This document shows positions 35,838 through 44,890 of a DNA stretch of 48,676 bases, piece after piece. This DNA is from Chromatiales bacterium (GTDB lineage Bacteria > Pseudomonadota > Gammaproteobacteria > Thiohalomonadales > Thiohalomonadaceae), in contig QKFD01000025.1 in assembly GCA_003251535.1 (NCBI GenBank), positions 1 through 48,676 on the forward strand, in the 5' to 3' direction. Under the pieces are notes generated by a model that did not search any database, had not been told where the DNA came from, and worked only from the letters and a program-made list of their open reading frames with translations. Each line of letters starts with the position of its first letter. Position 1 is the first letter of the stretch. A program made the position numbers and the translations under genes.

Positions 35838-36183
35838 CATAGTGGCCAGGGGGGTCACAAGGGGGTGGGCCCAGGTTATGCACATGTATACAGTTTTTGC
35901 CGGTGCCGCCACGGTGCCGTTGAATAGCGCCGAATTTCCTTGTATTTTTCCTTTAAAATCATAACGTTGTTGAATTGTCGAAAATCTCGCCAATCTGGCT
36001 CTAGGCCTTGAGAGGCGGGCATTTCGGCGCTTTAATCGACACTCATCCACAGAGTTATCCACAGCTTCTGTGGACAACCCGGATGACGAGTGTGTGATCA
36101 AGAGGTTACGGAACTGACTTAGAGCGCTGTTGTCACTCCGCCGTCCCACTGCGCTGCGGCCCCCTTGTGTACACTGCCTCCCC
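35838..36183. promoter_or_regulatory. DnaA-box-containing region upstream of priA
   Basis: This 346-base gap contains three sequences that match the DnaA box consensus TTWTNCACA: TTATGCACA (35876-35884, +), TTATCCACA (36055-36063, +) and TTGTCCACA (36069-36077, - strand), plus a one-mismatch copy TCATCCACA (36043-36051). The last three are packed into 35 bases. Between the outer boxes lies an AT-rich stretch (about 35920-35990, with TTTCCTTTAAAATCATAAC). This could be a DnaA-controlled regulatory region for priA or an origin-like element. Confidence 0.7.
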
Positions 36184-38364
36184 ATGACCACCACCCTCCG
36201 GATCGCCGTCCCCACCCCTCTGCGGCGCGCCTTTGACTACCTCCCTCCCGCGGCCTCCCCACTGCCGGCCCCCGGCTGTCGGGTGCGGGTGCCATTTGGT
36301 CGGCGGACCGAGATCGGGGTGGTGTTGGACCACGCACCGAGTGCGTTGGCGCCGGAGCGGTTGCGGCCGGTGTTGGAACTCCTCGATAGCGAGCCCCTAC
36401 TGCCGGCCGATCTGCTGGCGCTGCTCGATTGGGTGGCCACTTACTACCACCACCCCATCGGTGAGGTGATGGCTACGGCACTGCCGGTGGCGCTGCGGCG
36501 GGGGGATCCGGCCCGCCCGCAGCGGATCCAGCGTTACCGCCTAGTGCCTGGGATCTCCCCTGAACAGGGGCGCCGTGCCCCGCGTCAGGCGGCGCTCATC
36601 GCCCGCCTGGCGGCGGCCGGTGATGCCGGTTTGGCCGCTGCCGAGTTGACCGCCCTTGAAGGGGCGGGTTGGCAGGGGGCGATGCAGCGGCTGGTGGCTA
36701 GGGAGTGGGTGGTGGTCGAGGCGGAGTCGGTGTTGCGGGCGGCCCCGGGGGGGGAGATGGGGCTGCACCTCACGGCCGAGCAGGCGACGGCGGTGGCGGC
36801 GGTGGTGGCCTCGCTGGGCCGTTTTGGCGCCTTCTTGCTAGAGGGGATCACCGGCGGAGGTAAGACCGAGGTCTACCTACAAGCGGTTGCCGCCGCCCTG
36901 GCGGCCGGTCAGCAGGCGTTGGTGCTGGTGCCGGAGATCGGCCTCACGCCGCAGTTGGTGGAGCGCTTCCGGCGCCGCTTTGCGGTGCCGATGGCGGTGC
37001 TCCACTCCGGCTTGGCGGATGGTGAGCGGGCTACCGCCTGGCTGGCGGCCCGGGCTGGCGAGGTGCCGCTGGTGCTCGGTACCCGCTCGGCCATCTTCAC
37101 CCCGTTACCGCGGCTTGGTCTCATCGTGGTGGACGAGGAGCACGACGCCTCCTTCAAACAGCAAGAGGGGCTGCGTTACTCCGCCCGCGATGTGGCGGTG
37201 GTGCGGGCCCATCGCGCCGGTGTGCCGATCCTGCTCGGCTCGGCCACCCCATCGTTGGAGAGCCTGCACAACAGCGCTACGGGTCGTTACCACCACCTGC
37301 GCTTGAGCCAGCGCCCCGGCGCCGCCCGCCCGCCGACCCTGGGGCTCATCGATCTGCGTCGTCAGCCACTGGACGAGGGGCTCTCGGCCCCCCTCAAGGC
37401 GAGCGTCGAGCGCCACTTGGCGAGCGGTGGCCAGGTCCTGCTGTTTCTCAACCGGCGCGGTTTTTCACCAGTGCTGCTGTGCCATGAGTGCGGTTGGATT
37501 GGGCGCTGTAGCCGTTGTGACGCCCACTTCACCTACCACGCCGCCGAGCGGCGCCTACGCTGCCACCACTGCGGGGCCGAACGACCGCTGCCGACCCACT
37601 GCCCCGCCTGCGGGAGTGTCGATCTGCGCCCCTTGGGGCTGGGGACCGAACGTATCGAGGAGGCGCTGGCGCGCCACTTTCCCGGGGTGGAGGCGGTGCG
37701 TATCGACCGTGACGCGACCCGCCGCAAGGGGTCGATGGAGCGGCTATTGGCCCGGATCCAGGCGGGCGAGGCGCGTATCCTCATCGGTACCCAGATGCTG
37801 GCCAAGGGGCACCACTTTCCGCTGGTGACCTTAGTGGGGATCTTGGAGGCCGATCGGGGCCTCTTCAGCGCCGATTTCCGCGCCAGTGAGCGCATGGCCC
37901 AGTTGATCTTGCAGGTGGCCGGCCGGGCCGGCCGGGCCGAGCGCCCGGGTGAGGTGTTGATCCAGACCCACCACCCCGACCATCCGCTGCTGGCCACCCT
38001 GGTGACCGAGGGTTACCCTGCCTTTGCCCAGGCCGCCCTGGCGGAGCGGCAGGCGGCGGCCCTGCCACCCTATGCCCACGTTGCCCTGCTGCGGGCCGAG
38101 GCGACCCAAGCGGGTGAGCCGCTAGGTTTTTTGGAGTCGGTGGCGCGGCTGCTGCCGCCGGAGCCGGAGGTACAGCTGTGGGGGCCGGTACCGGCCCCCA
38201 TGGAGCGGCGCGGGGGGCGCTATCGGGCCCAGCTACTGCTCCAATCTACCCAACGCCCCCAGCTCCAGCGCTACCTCGACCGCTGGTTGCCCCTGGTGGA
38301 GGGGCATGAGGCGGGGCGCCGAGTGCGCTGGTCTCTCGACGTTGACCCGGTGGATCTATTCTGA
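36184..38364 (+). CDS. priA: Primosomal protein N' (replication restart helicase)
   Basis: PriA recognises stalled replication forks and reloads DnaB. The 726-residue protein starts at ATG 36184 (MTTTLRIAVPTPLRRAFDYL); an in-frame codon at 36130 is less likely. It has the N-terminal DNA-binding domain, Walker A in EGITGGGKTEVYLQ, the DEEHD box (VVDEEHDASFKQQ), the GSATPS motif, the zinc-binding region with eight Cys (CHEC, CSRC, CHHC, CPAC), and the helicase C motifs GTQMLAKGHHFP and QVAGRAGR. It lies upstream of argS and a SPOR gene, an order seen in many gammaproteobacteria. Confidence 0.98.
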   Translation: MTTTLRIAVPTPLRRAFDYLPPAASPLPAPGCRVRVPFGRRTEIGVVLDHAPSALAPERLRPVLELLDSEPLLPADLLALLDWVATYYHHPIGEVMATALPVALRRGDPARPQRIQRYRLVPGISPEQGRRAPRQAALIARLAAAGDAGLAAAELTALEGAGWQGAMQRLVAREWVVVEAESVLRAAPGGEMGLHLTAEQATAVAAVVASLGRFGAFLLEGITGGGKTEVYLQAVAAALAAGQQALVLVPEIGLTPQLVERFRRRFAVPMAVLHSGLADGERATAWLAARAGEVPLVLGTRSAIFTPLPRLGLIVVDEEHDASFKQQEGLRYSARDVAVVRAHRAGVPILLGSATPSLESLHNSATGRYHHLRLSQRPGAARPPTLGLIDLRRQPLDEGLSAPLKASVERHLASGGQVLLFLNRRGFSPVLLCHECGWIGRCSRCDAHFTYHAAERRLRCHHCGAERPLPTHCPACGSVDLRPLGLGTERIEEALARHFPGVEAVRIDRDATRRKGSMERLLARIQAGEARILIGTQMLAKGHHFPLVTLVGILEADRGLFSADFRASERMAQLILQVAGRAGRAERPGEVLIQTHHPDHPLLATLVTEGYPAFAQAALAERQAAALPPYAHVALLRAEATQAGEPLGFLESVARLLPPEPEVQLWGPVPAPMERRGGRYRAQLLLQSTQRPQLQRYLDRWLPLVEGHEAGRRVRWSLDVDPVDLF

Positions 38365-38482
38365 ATTCCAGGGGTGTCGCCCCTTCGTCACTGGCAGTGG
38401 CAGGGGGGATGGCCGATAATAGGCGGCTGTCCGGGCCGCGACCCGGGATTGTTCCCTCTCCTCCGAAAAGACCTTTCTCCCC

Positions 38483-40240
38483 ATGAAACACCATCTCCGG
38501 CAACTGGTTAACGCCGCCTTAGAAACGCTCCAGCAGGAGCAGATCATCACCGACGCCCCGAGCGATCCCCTCATTGAGCGCGCCCGTGACTCCCGTTTCG
38601 GTGATTTTGCCTGCAATGTCGCCCTCACCCTGGCCAAGGCGGCGCGCCGTAAGCCGCGAGAGCTGGCGGAGCTGATCGTCGCGCGTCTGCCTGAGTCGGC
38701 CAAGGTGGCCCGTGCGGAGATCGCCGGTCCCGGTTTTATCAATTTTTTTATCACCGCCGAGGCGCAGCGGGCGGTGGTGGGGGAGGTCCTGGCAGCAGGA
38801 GAGGCCTACGGTCGCTCCACCATCGGCGCCGGCAAGCGGGTCCAGGTGGAGTTTGTCTCCGCCAACCCCACCGGCCCACTCCATGTGGGCCATGGGCGGG
38901 GGGCGGCCTATGGCGCCACCGTGGCCGATCTGCTGGCCGCTGCCGGCTTTGCCGTCCACCGCGAGTACTACGTCAATGATGCCGGTCGGCAGATGGATAT
39001 CCTGGGAACCTCCATCTGGCTGCGCTACCTGGAGCTGTGCGGCGAGCAGTTCCCTTTCCCCAGCAATGGTTACAAAGGGGACTATGTATTTGACATCTCA
39101 GCTGATCTGCACCGGCTCTACGGTGATCGCTTCCACCGTTCGCAGGCAGAACTGCTGGCCGATCTCCCCGCGGATGAGCCGGCGGGTGGTAACAAAGAGG
39201 AGCACATCGACGCCCTCATCGCCCGCGCTAAAGGGCTTTTGGGGATGGCAGACTATCGTGTCGTTTTTGACCTCGGTCTCGATACCATCCTTAGCGATAT
39301 TCGTCAGGATTTGGAGTCGTTTGGAGTGGTCTACGAGGAGTGGTACTCCGAGCGTTCCCTGGTAGAGAGTGGCAAAGTGGATCAGGCCATCCAGCGGCTC
39401 CAGGCCGCCGGCCACCTCTATGAAAAGGAGGGTGCCCTCTGGTTCCGCTCCACCGATTTTGGTGATGAGAAGGACCGGGTGGTGGTGCGTGACAACGGGG
39501 TGAAGACCTACTTCGCCTCTGATATTGCCTACCACATGGAGAAGCTGGAGCGCGGTTTTGAGCGGGTGATCGATGTCTGGGGGGCGGATCACCATGGCTA
39601 TGTGCCGCGGGTCAAGGCGGCGCTCCAGGCGCTGGGGGATGACCCCAGCAAGTTGGATGTACTGCTTGTGCAGTTCGCCATCCTCTACCGTGGCGGTGAG
39701 CGGGCGCAGATGTCCACCCGCTCCGGTGAGTTTGTCACCCTGCGGGAGCTGCGGCAGGAGGTGGGCAACGATGCCGCCCGCTTCTTCTACGTCATGCGCA
39801 AATGTGAGCAGCATCTCGACTTCGATCTGGATCTGGCCAAGAGCCAATCCTCGGACAACCCCGTCTACTACATTCAATATGCCCATGCCCGTATCCACTC
39901 GGTGATGCGGCAGCTGGCAGAGAAGCAGCTCTCCTATGAGCGGGGGGCGGGACTCAAGCAGCTGGCGCTGCTCAGTGAGTCCCATGAGCAGGCGCTCATC
40001 ACCACCCTCTCTCGCTATCCTGAGGTGGTGGAGGATGCCGCCCTCAGCCATGAGCCGCATCAGCTGGCCCACTATCTGCGCGAGCTGGCCAACGACTTCC
40101 ACACCTACTACAACGCCCATCAGTTCCTGGTTGATGCCAGCGGTCTGCGCGATGCCCGCCTGGCCCTCATTGAGGCGGTGCGCCAGGTGATCGCCAACGG
40201 CCTGGGACTATTGGGGGTAACGGCACCGGAGACCATGTAA
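38483..40240 (+). CDS. argS: Arginyl-tRNA synthetase
   Basis: ArgRS joins arginine to tRNA-Arg. The 585-residue protein has the N-terminal additional domain ([14 protein letters not shown]), the class I HIGH motif as [11 protein letters not shown], the substrate-binding [15 protein letters not shown] and the KMSK-like region [12 protein letters not shown], in which the first Lys is Gln; many ArgRS enzymes have altered KMSK motifs. The C-terminal anticodon-binding helices include [13 protein letters not shown]. The stop is directly followed by the ATG of the SPOR gene. Confidence 0.98.
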   Translation: MKHHLRQLVNAALETLQQEQIITDAPSDPLIERARDSRFGDFACNVALTLAKAARRKPRELAELIVARLPESAKVARAEIAGPGFINFFITAEAQRAVVGEVLAAGEAYGRSTIGAGKRVQVEFVSANPTGPLHVGHGRGAAYGATVADLLAAAGFAVHREYYVNDAGRQMDILGTSIWLRYLELCGEQFPFPSNGYKGDYVFDISADLHRLYGDRFHRSQAELLADLPADEPAGGNKEEHIDALIARAKGLLGMADYRVVFDLGLDTILSDIRQDLESFGVVYEEWYSERSLVESGKVDQAIQRLQAAGHLYEKEGALWFRSTDFGDEKDRVVVRDNGVKTYFASDIAYHMEKLERGFERVIDVWGADHHGYVPRVKAALQALGDDPSKLDVLLVQFAILYRGGERAQMSTRSGEFVTLRELRQEVGNDAARFFYVMRKCEQHLDFDLDLAKSQSSDNPVYYIQYAHARIHSVMRQLAEKQLSYERGAGLKQLALLSESHEQALITTLSRYPEVVEDAALSHEPHQLAHYLRELANDFHTYYNAHQFLVDASGLRDARLALIEAVRQVIANGLGLLGVTAPETM

Positions 40241-40906
40241 ATGGCCAAAGACTACGCCCGTCGCCCGGCTACCAAGAAGGGGGGCGGGACCGCCCAGACC
40301 CCAGGTTGGGTATGGATGCTGATGGGGCTGCTGCTCGGCGTCATCGTCACCGGCCTGGTCTTCATGCGTAACGATCCCCAGGTGGCCAAGGTGGTGGATA
40401 GCCTGCCCAAGGTGCAGATCGAGACCTCGCCCCCTACATCGGCTGCTGCCCCAGGGCCCAAGGCGATTGAGCGTACCCCGCCGCCGGCCCCCAAGCCGGC
40501 GCCAGCGCCTCAACCGGCACCGAAGCCAGAAGAGGCCAAGCCGGCGCCGAAGCCGGAAGAGAACAAAATGGCCTACGACTTCTACACCGTCCTGCCGGAG
40601 CAGGAGGTGGCCGTGGTCGAGGGGGGGAGCGGGAGCCCGAAGGAGGAGAAACCAAAGGAGCTGCCGGCCGGCAAGTATGTGCTACAGGTTGGCTCCTTCC
40701 AGACCCGCAAAGAGGCCGAGGAGCAGAAGGCGCGGCTGGCCCTGACCTTGGGGGAGACGGCTTCGGTGCAGAGTGTTGAGGTGAGCGGCGCCACTTGGCA
40801 CCGGGTGCGCCTGGGCCCCTATACCGACACCAAGGCACTGGATCGGGTCCGGGATAAGCTGAAAGAGAGCAATGTGAAGTATGTGGTGTTGAAGGAGAAG
40901 TCCTGA
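40241..40906 (+). CDS. SPOR-domain cell division protein (FtsN-like)
   Basis: This 221-residue protein has a short cytoplasmic N-terminus, one membrane segment (WVWMLMGLLLGVIVTGLVFM, about residues 25-44), a Pro/Lys/Ala-rich periplasmic linker (about 65-105) and a C-terminal SPOR domain (YVLQVGSFQTRKEAEEQKA to the end), which binds denuded peptidoglycan at the division site. Architecture and position after priA and argS match FtsN-like proteins of gammaproteobacteria. The ATG directly follows the argS TAA (TAAATG). A strong hairpin follows. Confidence 0.93.
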   Translation: MAKDYARRPATKKGGGTAQTPGWVWMLMGLLLGVIVTGLVFMRNDPQVAKVVDSLPKVQIETSPPTSAAAPGPKAIERTPPPAPKPAPAPQPAPKPEEAKPAPKPEENKMAYDFYTVLPEQEVAVVEGGSGSPKEEKPKELPAGKYVLQVGSFQTRKEAEEQKARLALTLGETASVQSVEVSGATWHRVRLGPYTDTKALDRVRDKLKESNVKYVVLKEKS

Positions 40907-40911
40907 GCCGG

Positions 40912-40943
40912 GGGAGCCGCTACGCGATAGCGGCTCCCGTTTC
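40912..40943 (+). terminator. Intrinsic terminator after the priA-argS-SPOR operon
   Basis: GGGAGCCGCTA (40912-40922) and TAGCGGCTCCC (40928-40938) form a perfect 11-base-pair stem with loop CGCGA, followed by a short GTTTCC tract. It lies six bases after the SPOR stop codon. Confidence 0.85.
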
Positions 40944-41165
40944 CCACCTGGCTTGGCGAAGCGCCGGCCCCTGCTTGCCGGTGTCCCCTCCCATTAGCGT
41001 CTCCCCCCGTTCTGCCCGATGAGAGGGCCTTGGGTGCCACTGGCTGGCCCAATGACCTCACCGCATCGGGAGGGGATTATCTCTCCGCTCGATAGGCTTC
41101 AATCCCCTCCGACCATGGGCTGGCACCCCCTCCACCAGGGTTGGCATATGCGCCCTGGGGGCGGT
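40944..41165. other. Intergenic region between convergent genes
   Basis: About 220 bases between the SPOR gene terminator and the 3' end of the CGC-motif gene. No small gene or clear second hairpin was seen. Confidence 0.5.
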
Positions 41166-42020
41166 CTATTGGGCGCTGGCTAGGGTGACACCGCGTTGCA
41201 GCAGTGCGGCGCGCAGCTCAGGCGGGAGGGGGGCCATCGCCTCCAGTTGAGGGGGCAGGGCCACCGCTTGGGCGGTGCTGGGGAGTAGCGGATAGCTCCC
41301 TTGGTTCCCCAGCTTCTGCTCTAGGGCGTAGATCCACGCCTTGACCACGCTATCGCCTCCGCTGGCCTGGGTGGGCCAGCTCCCCTTGAAGGAGCTGAGT
41401 ACGCCGGGGGTGGTGTCAAATGAGAGGCGATAGGTGTAGGTGGCGCCGCTCTCCATGTGGGTGACCAGGGCGATGGCAAAGTCGCTGTCGGGCCAGGGCC
41501 AGCCGGGGTTCGTGCTGCCCTGTCGGATGGGGCAGCCGCACATCATGGTGACCATGGCCGAGCAGCTCACGACGGGCCCCTCCAAGACGGCGCTGCCGTT
41601 GCTGATGCAGAGCCCATTGATCTCCAGTACCAGCCCCTCGGGGAAGGCGGCGCTGCCACCGATGTTGACCCCCGGCAATAGGGTGATCTCCGATCGGGTC
41701 CAGCGGGCCTGATCCATATGTTTGAAGGGTCCCCATATATGGACATAGAGGCGGGTCGGGACATTGATGTCTGCCGTGAGCTGTACCTGCACCGTATCGG
41801 CAGCGGTGGCGAAGGGCTGGGCGCGACTGACCGGATCCATGAGATTGTTGGGACCGGCGCTCTGGGGATTGGAGGCGTCGGCCAGGGCAAAGTCGAGATA
41901 GAGGCCGCTGTCGGCCTCTTGCAACATGATCAGGGCACTGGTACCGCTGCTATCGGCGGCATCGTGCCCGAGATATTTACCGCCCCGCGCCGCTGGACGG
42001 ATGGTGATTTGGGTCTGCAT
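41166..42020 (-). CDS. Uncharacterised CGC-motif protein, copy 1
   Basis: I do not recognise a named family. The 284-residue protein has no signal peptide or membrane segment. It starts MQTQITIRPAARGGKYLG after GAGGGAG at good spacing. It seems to have two beta-rich halves: the first ends around ITLLPGVNIGG and LVLEINGLCISN, the second begins with VVSCSAMVTMMCGCPI and includes SGATYTYRLSFDTTPGVLSS. The MMCGC segment with the nearby Cys could bind a metal or form disulphides. A tail of about 30 residues rich in Leu, Pro and Ala is absent from copy 2. The paralogue lies 50 bases upstream on the same strand, so this is a tandem duplication. Confidence 0.85.
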   Translation of the reverse strand: MQTQITIRPAARGGKYLGHDAADSSGTSALIMLQEADSGLYLDFALADASNPQSAGPNNLMDPVSRAQPFATAADTVQVQLTADINVPTRLYVHIWGPFKHMDQARWTRSEITLLPGVNIGGSAAFPEGLVLEINGLCISNGSAVLEGPVVSCSAMVTMMCGCPIRQGSTNPGWPWPDSDFAIALVTHMESGATYTYRLSFDTTPGVLSSFKGSWPTQASGGDSVVKAWIYALEQKLGNQGSYPLLPSTAQAVALPPQLEAMAPLPPELRAALLQRGVTLASAQ

Positions 42021-42070
42021 CGGTGACTCCCTCTTGACTGGCGGATGGTGGTGTAACGCGAGCCCTTAGA

Positions 42071-42883
42071 TCAGCTCGACGCCTGGCGACACTCCACTAA
42101 TGCCAGGGCACTCTCTACCTCCGCCGGCCGGGCGGTCCCATTGGGGTTGTATGGATAGATCGCATAGCGACCCTGATTGCCCAGTTTGGGTTGTGAGGCG
42201 AAGACCCACGCCTGGAGCACGCTATCACCGCTGGCCGCTTGGCTAGGCCAGTCACCGATGAAGGTGCTGCTTTGACCCGGGGTGGTATCGTAATGGAGTG
42301 GATAGCTATAGACGGCGCCACTTTGCATATAGGTCACCAGTTGAATGGTGAAGTCACTGGCGGGCCAATAGAGATTGGAGTTATCGCCGATGTGGCAGCC
42401 GCACATCATGGTGACCATGGCGCTGCAACTCAACAGCGCCCCTTCATAGACCGCAGTGACGTTACTGATGCACAACCCCGGGATCTCGATCACCAAACCT
42501 TCTGGGTAGTAGGCGCTATCCCCGATATGGACGCCCGGCAGGAGGGTAATGGTCGAGCGGACCAGCGCCGCTTGATCGCCATATTTATAGGGTCCATAGA
42601 CCGAGAGGCAGTAGGTGGTAGGTTCTGATATATCGACCGTTAGATTGGTGAAGACCGTATTGCTGTCGGTGGCGAAGGGGGCCGCCCGACTGACCGGTGT
42701 CATCAGCGTAGCGGGGCCGGAATCTTGGGGGGGATTGGTGAGTACAAAATTGGCCGTGACCTGTTGCCCCGTGGTGTAGTCACTCAAGATCGCCATGGCG
42801 CTGACGTAGGCCAGATCGGCGGCATCGGGGCCTAAATATTTACCCCCGCGGGCGGCGGGACGGACGATGAGGGTGGTGCGCAT
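42071..42883 (-). CDS. Uncharacterised CGC-motif protein, copy 2
   Basis: This 270-residue paralogue of the next downstream gene shares RPAARGGKYLG, PVSRAAPFATD, ITLLPGVHIG, EIPGLCISN, SCSAMVTMMCGC and the end KLGNQGRYAI. ATG 42883 is chosen over ATG 42889 because AGGA lies seven bases before the former but only one base before the latter, and it gives an N-terminus equal to copy 1. Central and N-terminal positions differ more than the CGC part, suggesting a constrained core and a diverged ligand or partner surface. No signal peptide. The function is unknown. Confidence 0.85.
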   Translation of the reverse strand: MRTTLIVRPAARGGKYLGPDAADLAYVSAMAILSDYTTGQQVTANFVLTNPPQDSGPATLMTPVSRAAPFATDSNTVFTNLTVDISEPTTYCLSVYGPYKYGDQAALVRSTITLLPGVHIGDSAYYPEGLVIEIPGLCISNVTAVYEGALLSCSAMVTMMCGCHIGDNSNLYWPASDFTIQLVTYMQSGAVYSYPLHYDTTPGQSSTFIGDWPSQAASGDSVLQAWVFASQPKLGNQGRYAIYPYNPNGTARPAEVESALALVECRQASS

Positions 42884-42889
42884 AACCAT

Positions 42890-43212
42890 ATCCTATGGAG
42901 TTATCTTCACTGAAACATGGGTCTGGCCGTGTGTGACCCAACCGGTGATGGGCGTCGCCTGCTCTGGTGCGGCGCCGGGGCGCGGACCGATTGTGCGCAT
43001 TGTTGCATGACGGTTGCAAGTCGCCCGCCTGCCGCCTGGATAGAGTGACCTGGGGCCATATGCCGCCGCGGCCTCCCCAGGCGATCCATTTCATATAAAG
43101 ATGTGGTGGCGGCGAAGGTGGGGTGGGGGCGCAGAGGGGCGACCGCAGATGGGTATGGAAAATGAAATAGGGCCGGGCCTCCTTGCCCTGCCGTATGCGG
43201 TTCCCGCACGGA
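42890..43212. other. Intergenic region upstream of the CGC-motif genes
   Basis: About 320 bases between the O-methyltransferase stop and the start of the CGC-motif pair, both read on the - strand. It probably holds the promoter of the pair. The best candidate on the - strand, TTGCAA and CACAAT about 18 bases apart (near 42990-43020), is weak. No small gene seen. Confidence 0.4.
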
Positions 43213-44337
43213 CTAAGTGTGGGTGACCCCGTTGAGTACCAATAACTTGCCGAAGGGGCGCCAGGTCACCACCTCCTCCAGCTGCCACGCCCCTTGGGCA
43301 CACAGCTGTTGCCACTCGCTATCGGTGCGCTCTCGACCCCGAGTATTGATCCACATCTGCATATCAAAGGCCGCGGCCATGGGATCGGCACCGCACTCTG
43401 GCAACATCAACTCCATGAGGGCGACGCGCGCCCCGGTTGTGCCGGCGGCCTGACGCAGGTTACGCAACACCTGCACCGCCTCCTCCTCTCCCAAACCGTG
43501 AAAGACGGCGCTCAGTAGGTAAATATCTTTCTCGTCGCGGGCTGGGGGGATCGCCACCAGTAGGTCCTGGGCCTGAAATTGGACCCGTGGCAGGAGCGCC
43601 GCCTGCTGCCGCTGTCGCCAGTGGGCCTCGGCCTCGGCGATGACGCCAGGGCGATCAACCACCACGGCGGTCAAGTGGGGATGGTGGCGCAATAGGGCAA
43701 TGGATTTATCACCGCGGGAGCCGCCGATATCAAATACCCGGTGGAACTGTCCCCAGTCGAAATCTTGCGCAAAGTAGTCGCCCGTCAGGGCATCGACGCT
43801 GGCCATCGCCTGGGCAAATAGGGCATCGAACTCGGGATGCTGCTCCATGTATTGGTAGAGCGGGGTGCCATGGACCGACTCGAACGGTGTCTGGCCCGTG
43901 CGCAGATCCGGCACCATCTGTTCATACCACGGTCGGCTCATCGTGCCGCTGTTGTGCATCAGGATCATGGCGCGCACGCACTCCGGGTGATCGCGGCGTA
44001 GACGATCTGAGAGGGGGTTATTGCGAAACTGCTGCGGCGCACTCTCGGTGAAGACCCCGTTGGCCGCCAACATCCGCAGGAGGCGATAGGTGGCATCGGG
44101 GTGGCTGGCGCAGCGGCTGGCCAGCTCCGCCGCGCTGAGCGTCGCATCGCCTAGGTGGGTGGCGATGTCTAGCTCCGCGGCGGCGTGGAGGGCGCGGGAT
44201 TGCCAGAAGGCGGAGCCTATCTGGATCAGTCGAAAAGGTGGGGGAACCAGCCGGTTGGGGAGTCTCTGCAACCAGTTGGCGAAGCGGGTCAACTGCAAAA
44301 AGAGCCACACCTGGAGGCGGTGTTTCTGTCTGGACAT
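43213..44337 (-). CDS. SAM-dependent O-methyltransferase (Methyltransf_2 type)
   Basis: The 374-residue protein has an N-terminal winged-helix dimerisation domain (about 40-130, with SRALHAAAELDIATHLGDAT and TYRLLRMLAANGVF) and a C-terminal Rossmann methyltransferase domain with the SAM motif VFDIGGSRGDKSIALL (about residue 198) and VVVDRPGVI. The family methylates hydroxyl groups on small aromatic or polyketide molecules, and also includes the carotenoid enzyme CrtF. The usual catalytic His may lie in the AVFHGLGEEEAVQVL segment. AGGAGGT lies eight bases before the ATG. The substrate cannot be inferred; a glycosyltransferase pair is divergent upstream. Confidence 0.9.
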   Translation of the reverse strand: MSRQKHRLQVWLFLQLTRFANWLQRLPNRLVPPPFRLIQIGSAFWQSRALHAAAELDIATHLGDATLSAAELASRCASHPDATYRLLRMLAANGVFTESAPQQFRNNPLSDRLRRDHPECVRAMILMHNSGTMSRPWYEQMVPDLRTGQTPFESVHGTPLYQYMEQHPEFDALFAQAMASVDALTGDYFAQDFDWGQFHRVFDIGGSRGDKSIALLRHHPHLTAVVVDRPGVIAEAEAHWRQRQQAALLPRVQFQAQDLLVAIPPARDEKDIYLLSAVFHGLGEEEAVQVLRNLRQAAGTTGARVALMELMLPECGADPMAAAFDMQMWINTRGRERTDSEWQQLCAQGAWQLEEVVTWRPFGKLLVLNGVTHT

Positions 44338-44890
44338 TGAGGGGACCTCCTAAATTGAGGGAGTGGGAGTTAGGCCAACGGCCACCCGCCGGCGCGCCTG
44401 CGGGGTATGAGTTTGACTTGGGCCGCCGCGCGATACTGAGGGGTGCTGGCCCTGCGGTGTTCGGTGGATCGGCGGGCTGGGTGAGTGCGATCTCGGCCGC
44501 CCGATAGCGTCGCGCAAGCCGTTTTTTTCAGGCTTTCCGGCCGAGTCTTGGGTGGATGGTGGGGGCTAAAGTGCATGGCAAGCGCTGTGCTTCGGAATGC
44601 AAAAAACGGTAGCACTGGCCCGCGCTGGATCCCTAGCAATACCGTCAATCAATTTCACTGATTTGATTGAACGCAGCGCGTCATGCGCGCCATGCACAGC
44701 GAACCGCATCACAGTTTTTGGGGCCTATTTGAACGGCCCGATTGAGCCCACGTTCTGGCACCAATATTCGATAGGTGGTCAGCGTGGAAGGGGCGGGTGC
44801 TATCTGGTATAAACCCCCGTTGTCGTGGCGGTCGTTATATTCGCGGCCGTTGTAGCCGTTTTTCTCCATCCGCGAAGCCTTCGACTGCAT
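44338..44890. other. Divergent intergenic region between methyltransferase and glycosyltransferase genes
   Basis: About 550 bases, markedly more AT-rich in the middle than the genes on each side. It holds a perfect inverted repeat TCAATCAA (44645-44652) / TTGATTGA (44663-44670) with a 10-base spacer, a possible operator or hairpin, and a weaker dyad AAGCC / GGCTT near 44515-44535. Open frames on both strands have no recognisable features. The true 5' end of the following gene is uncertain, so part of this region may be coding. Confidence 0.55.

Noticed and set aside
39098-40120. 340-codon open frame on the - strand
   Set aside because: It is antisense to argS in a GC-rich gene where long shadow frames are expected.
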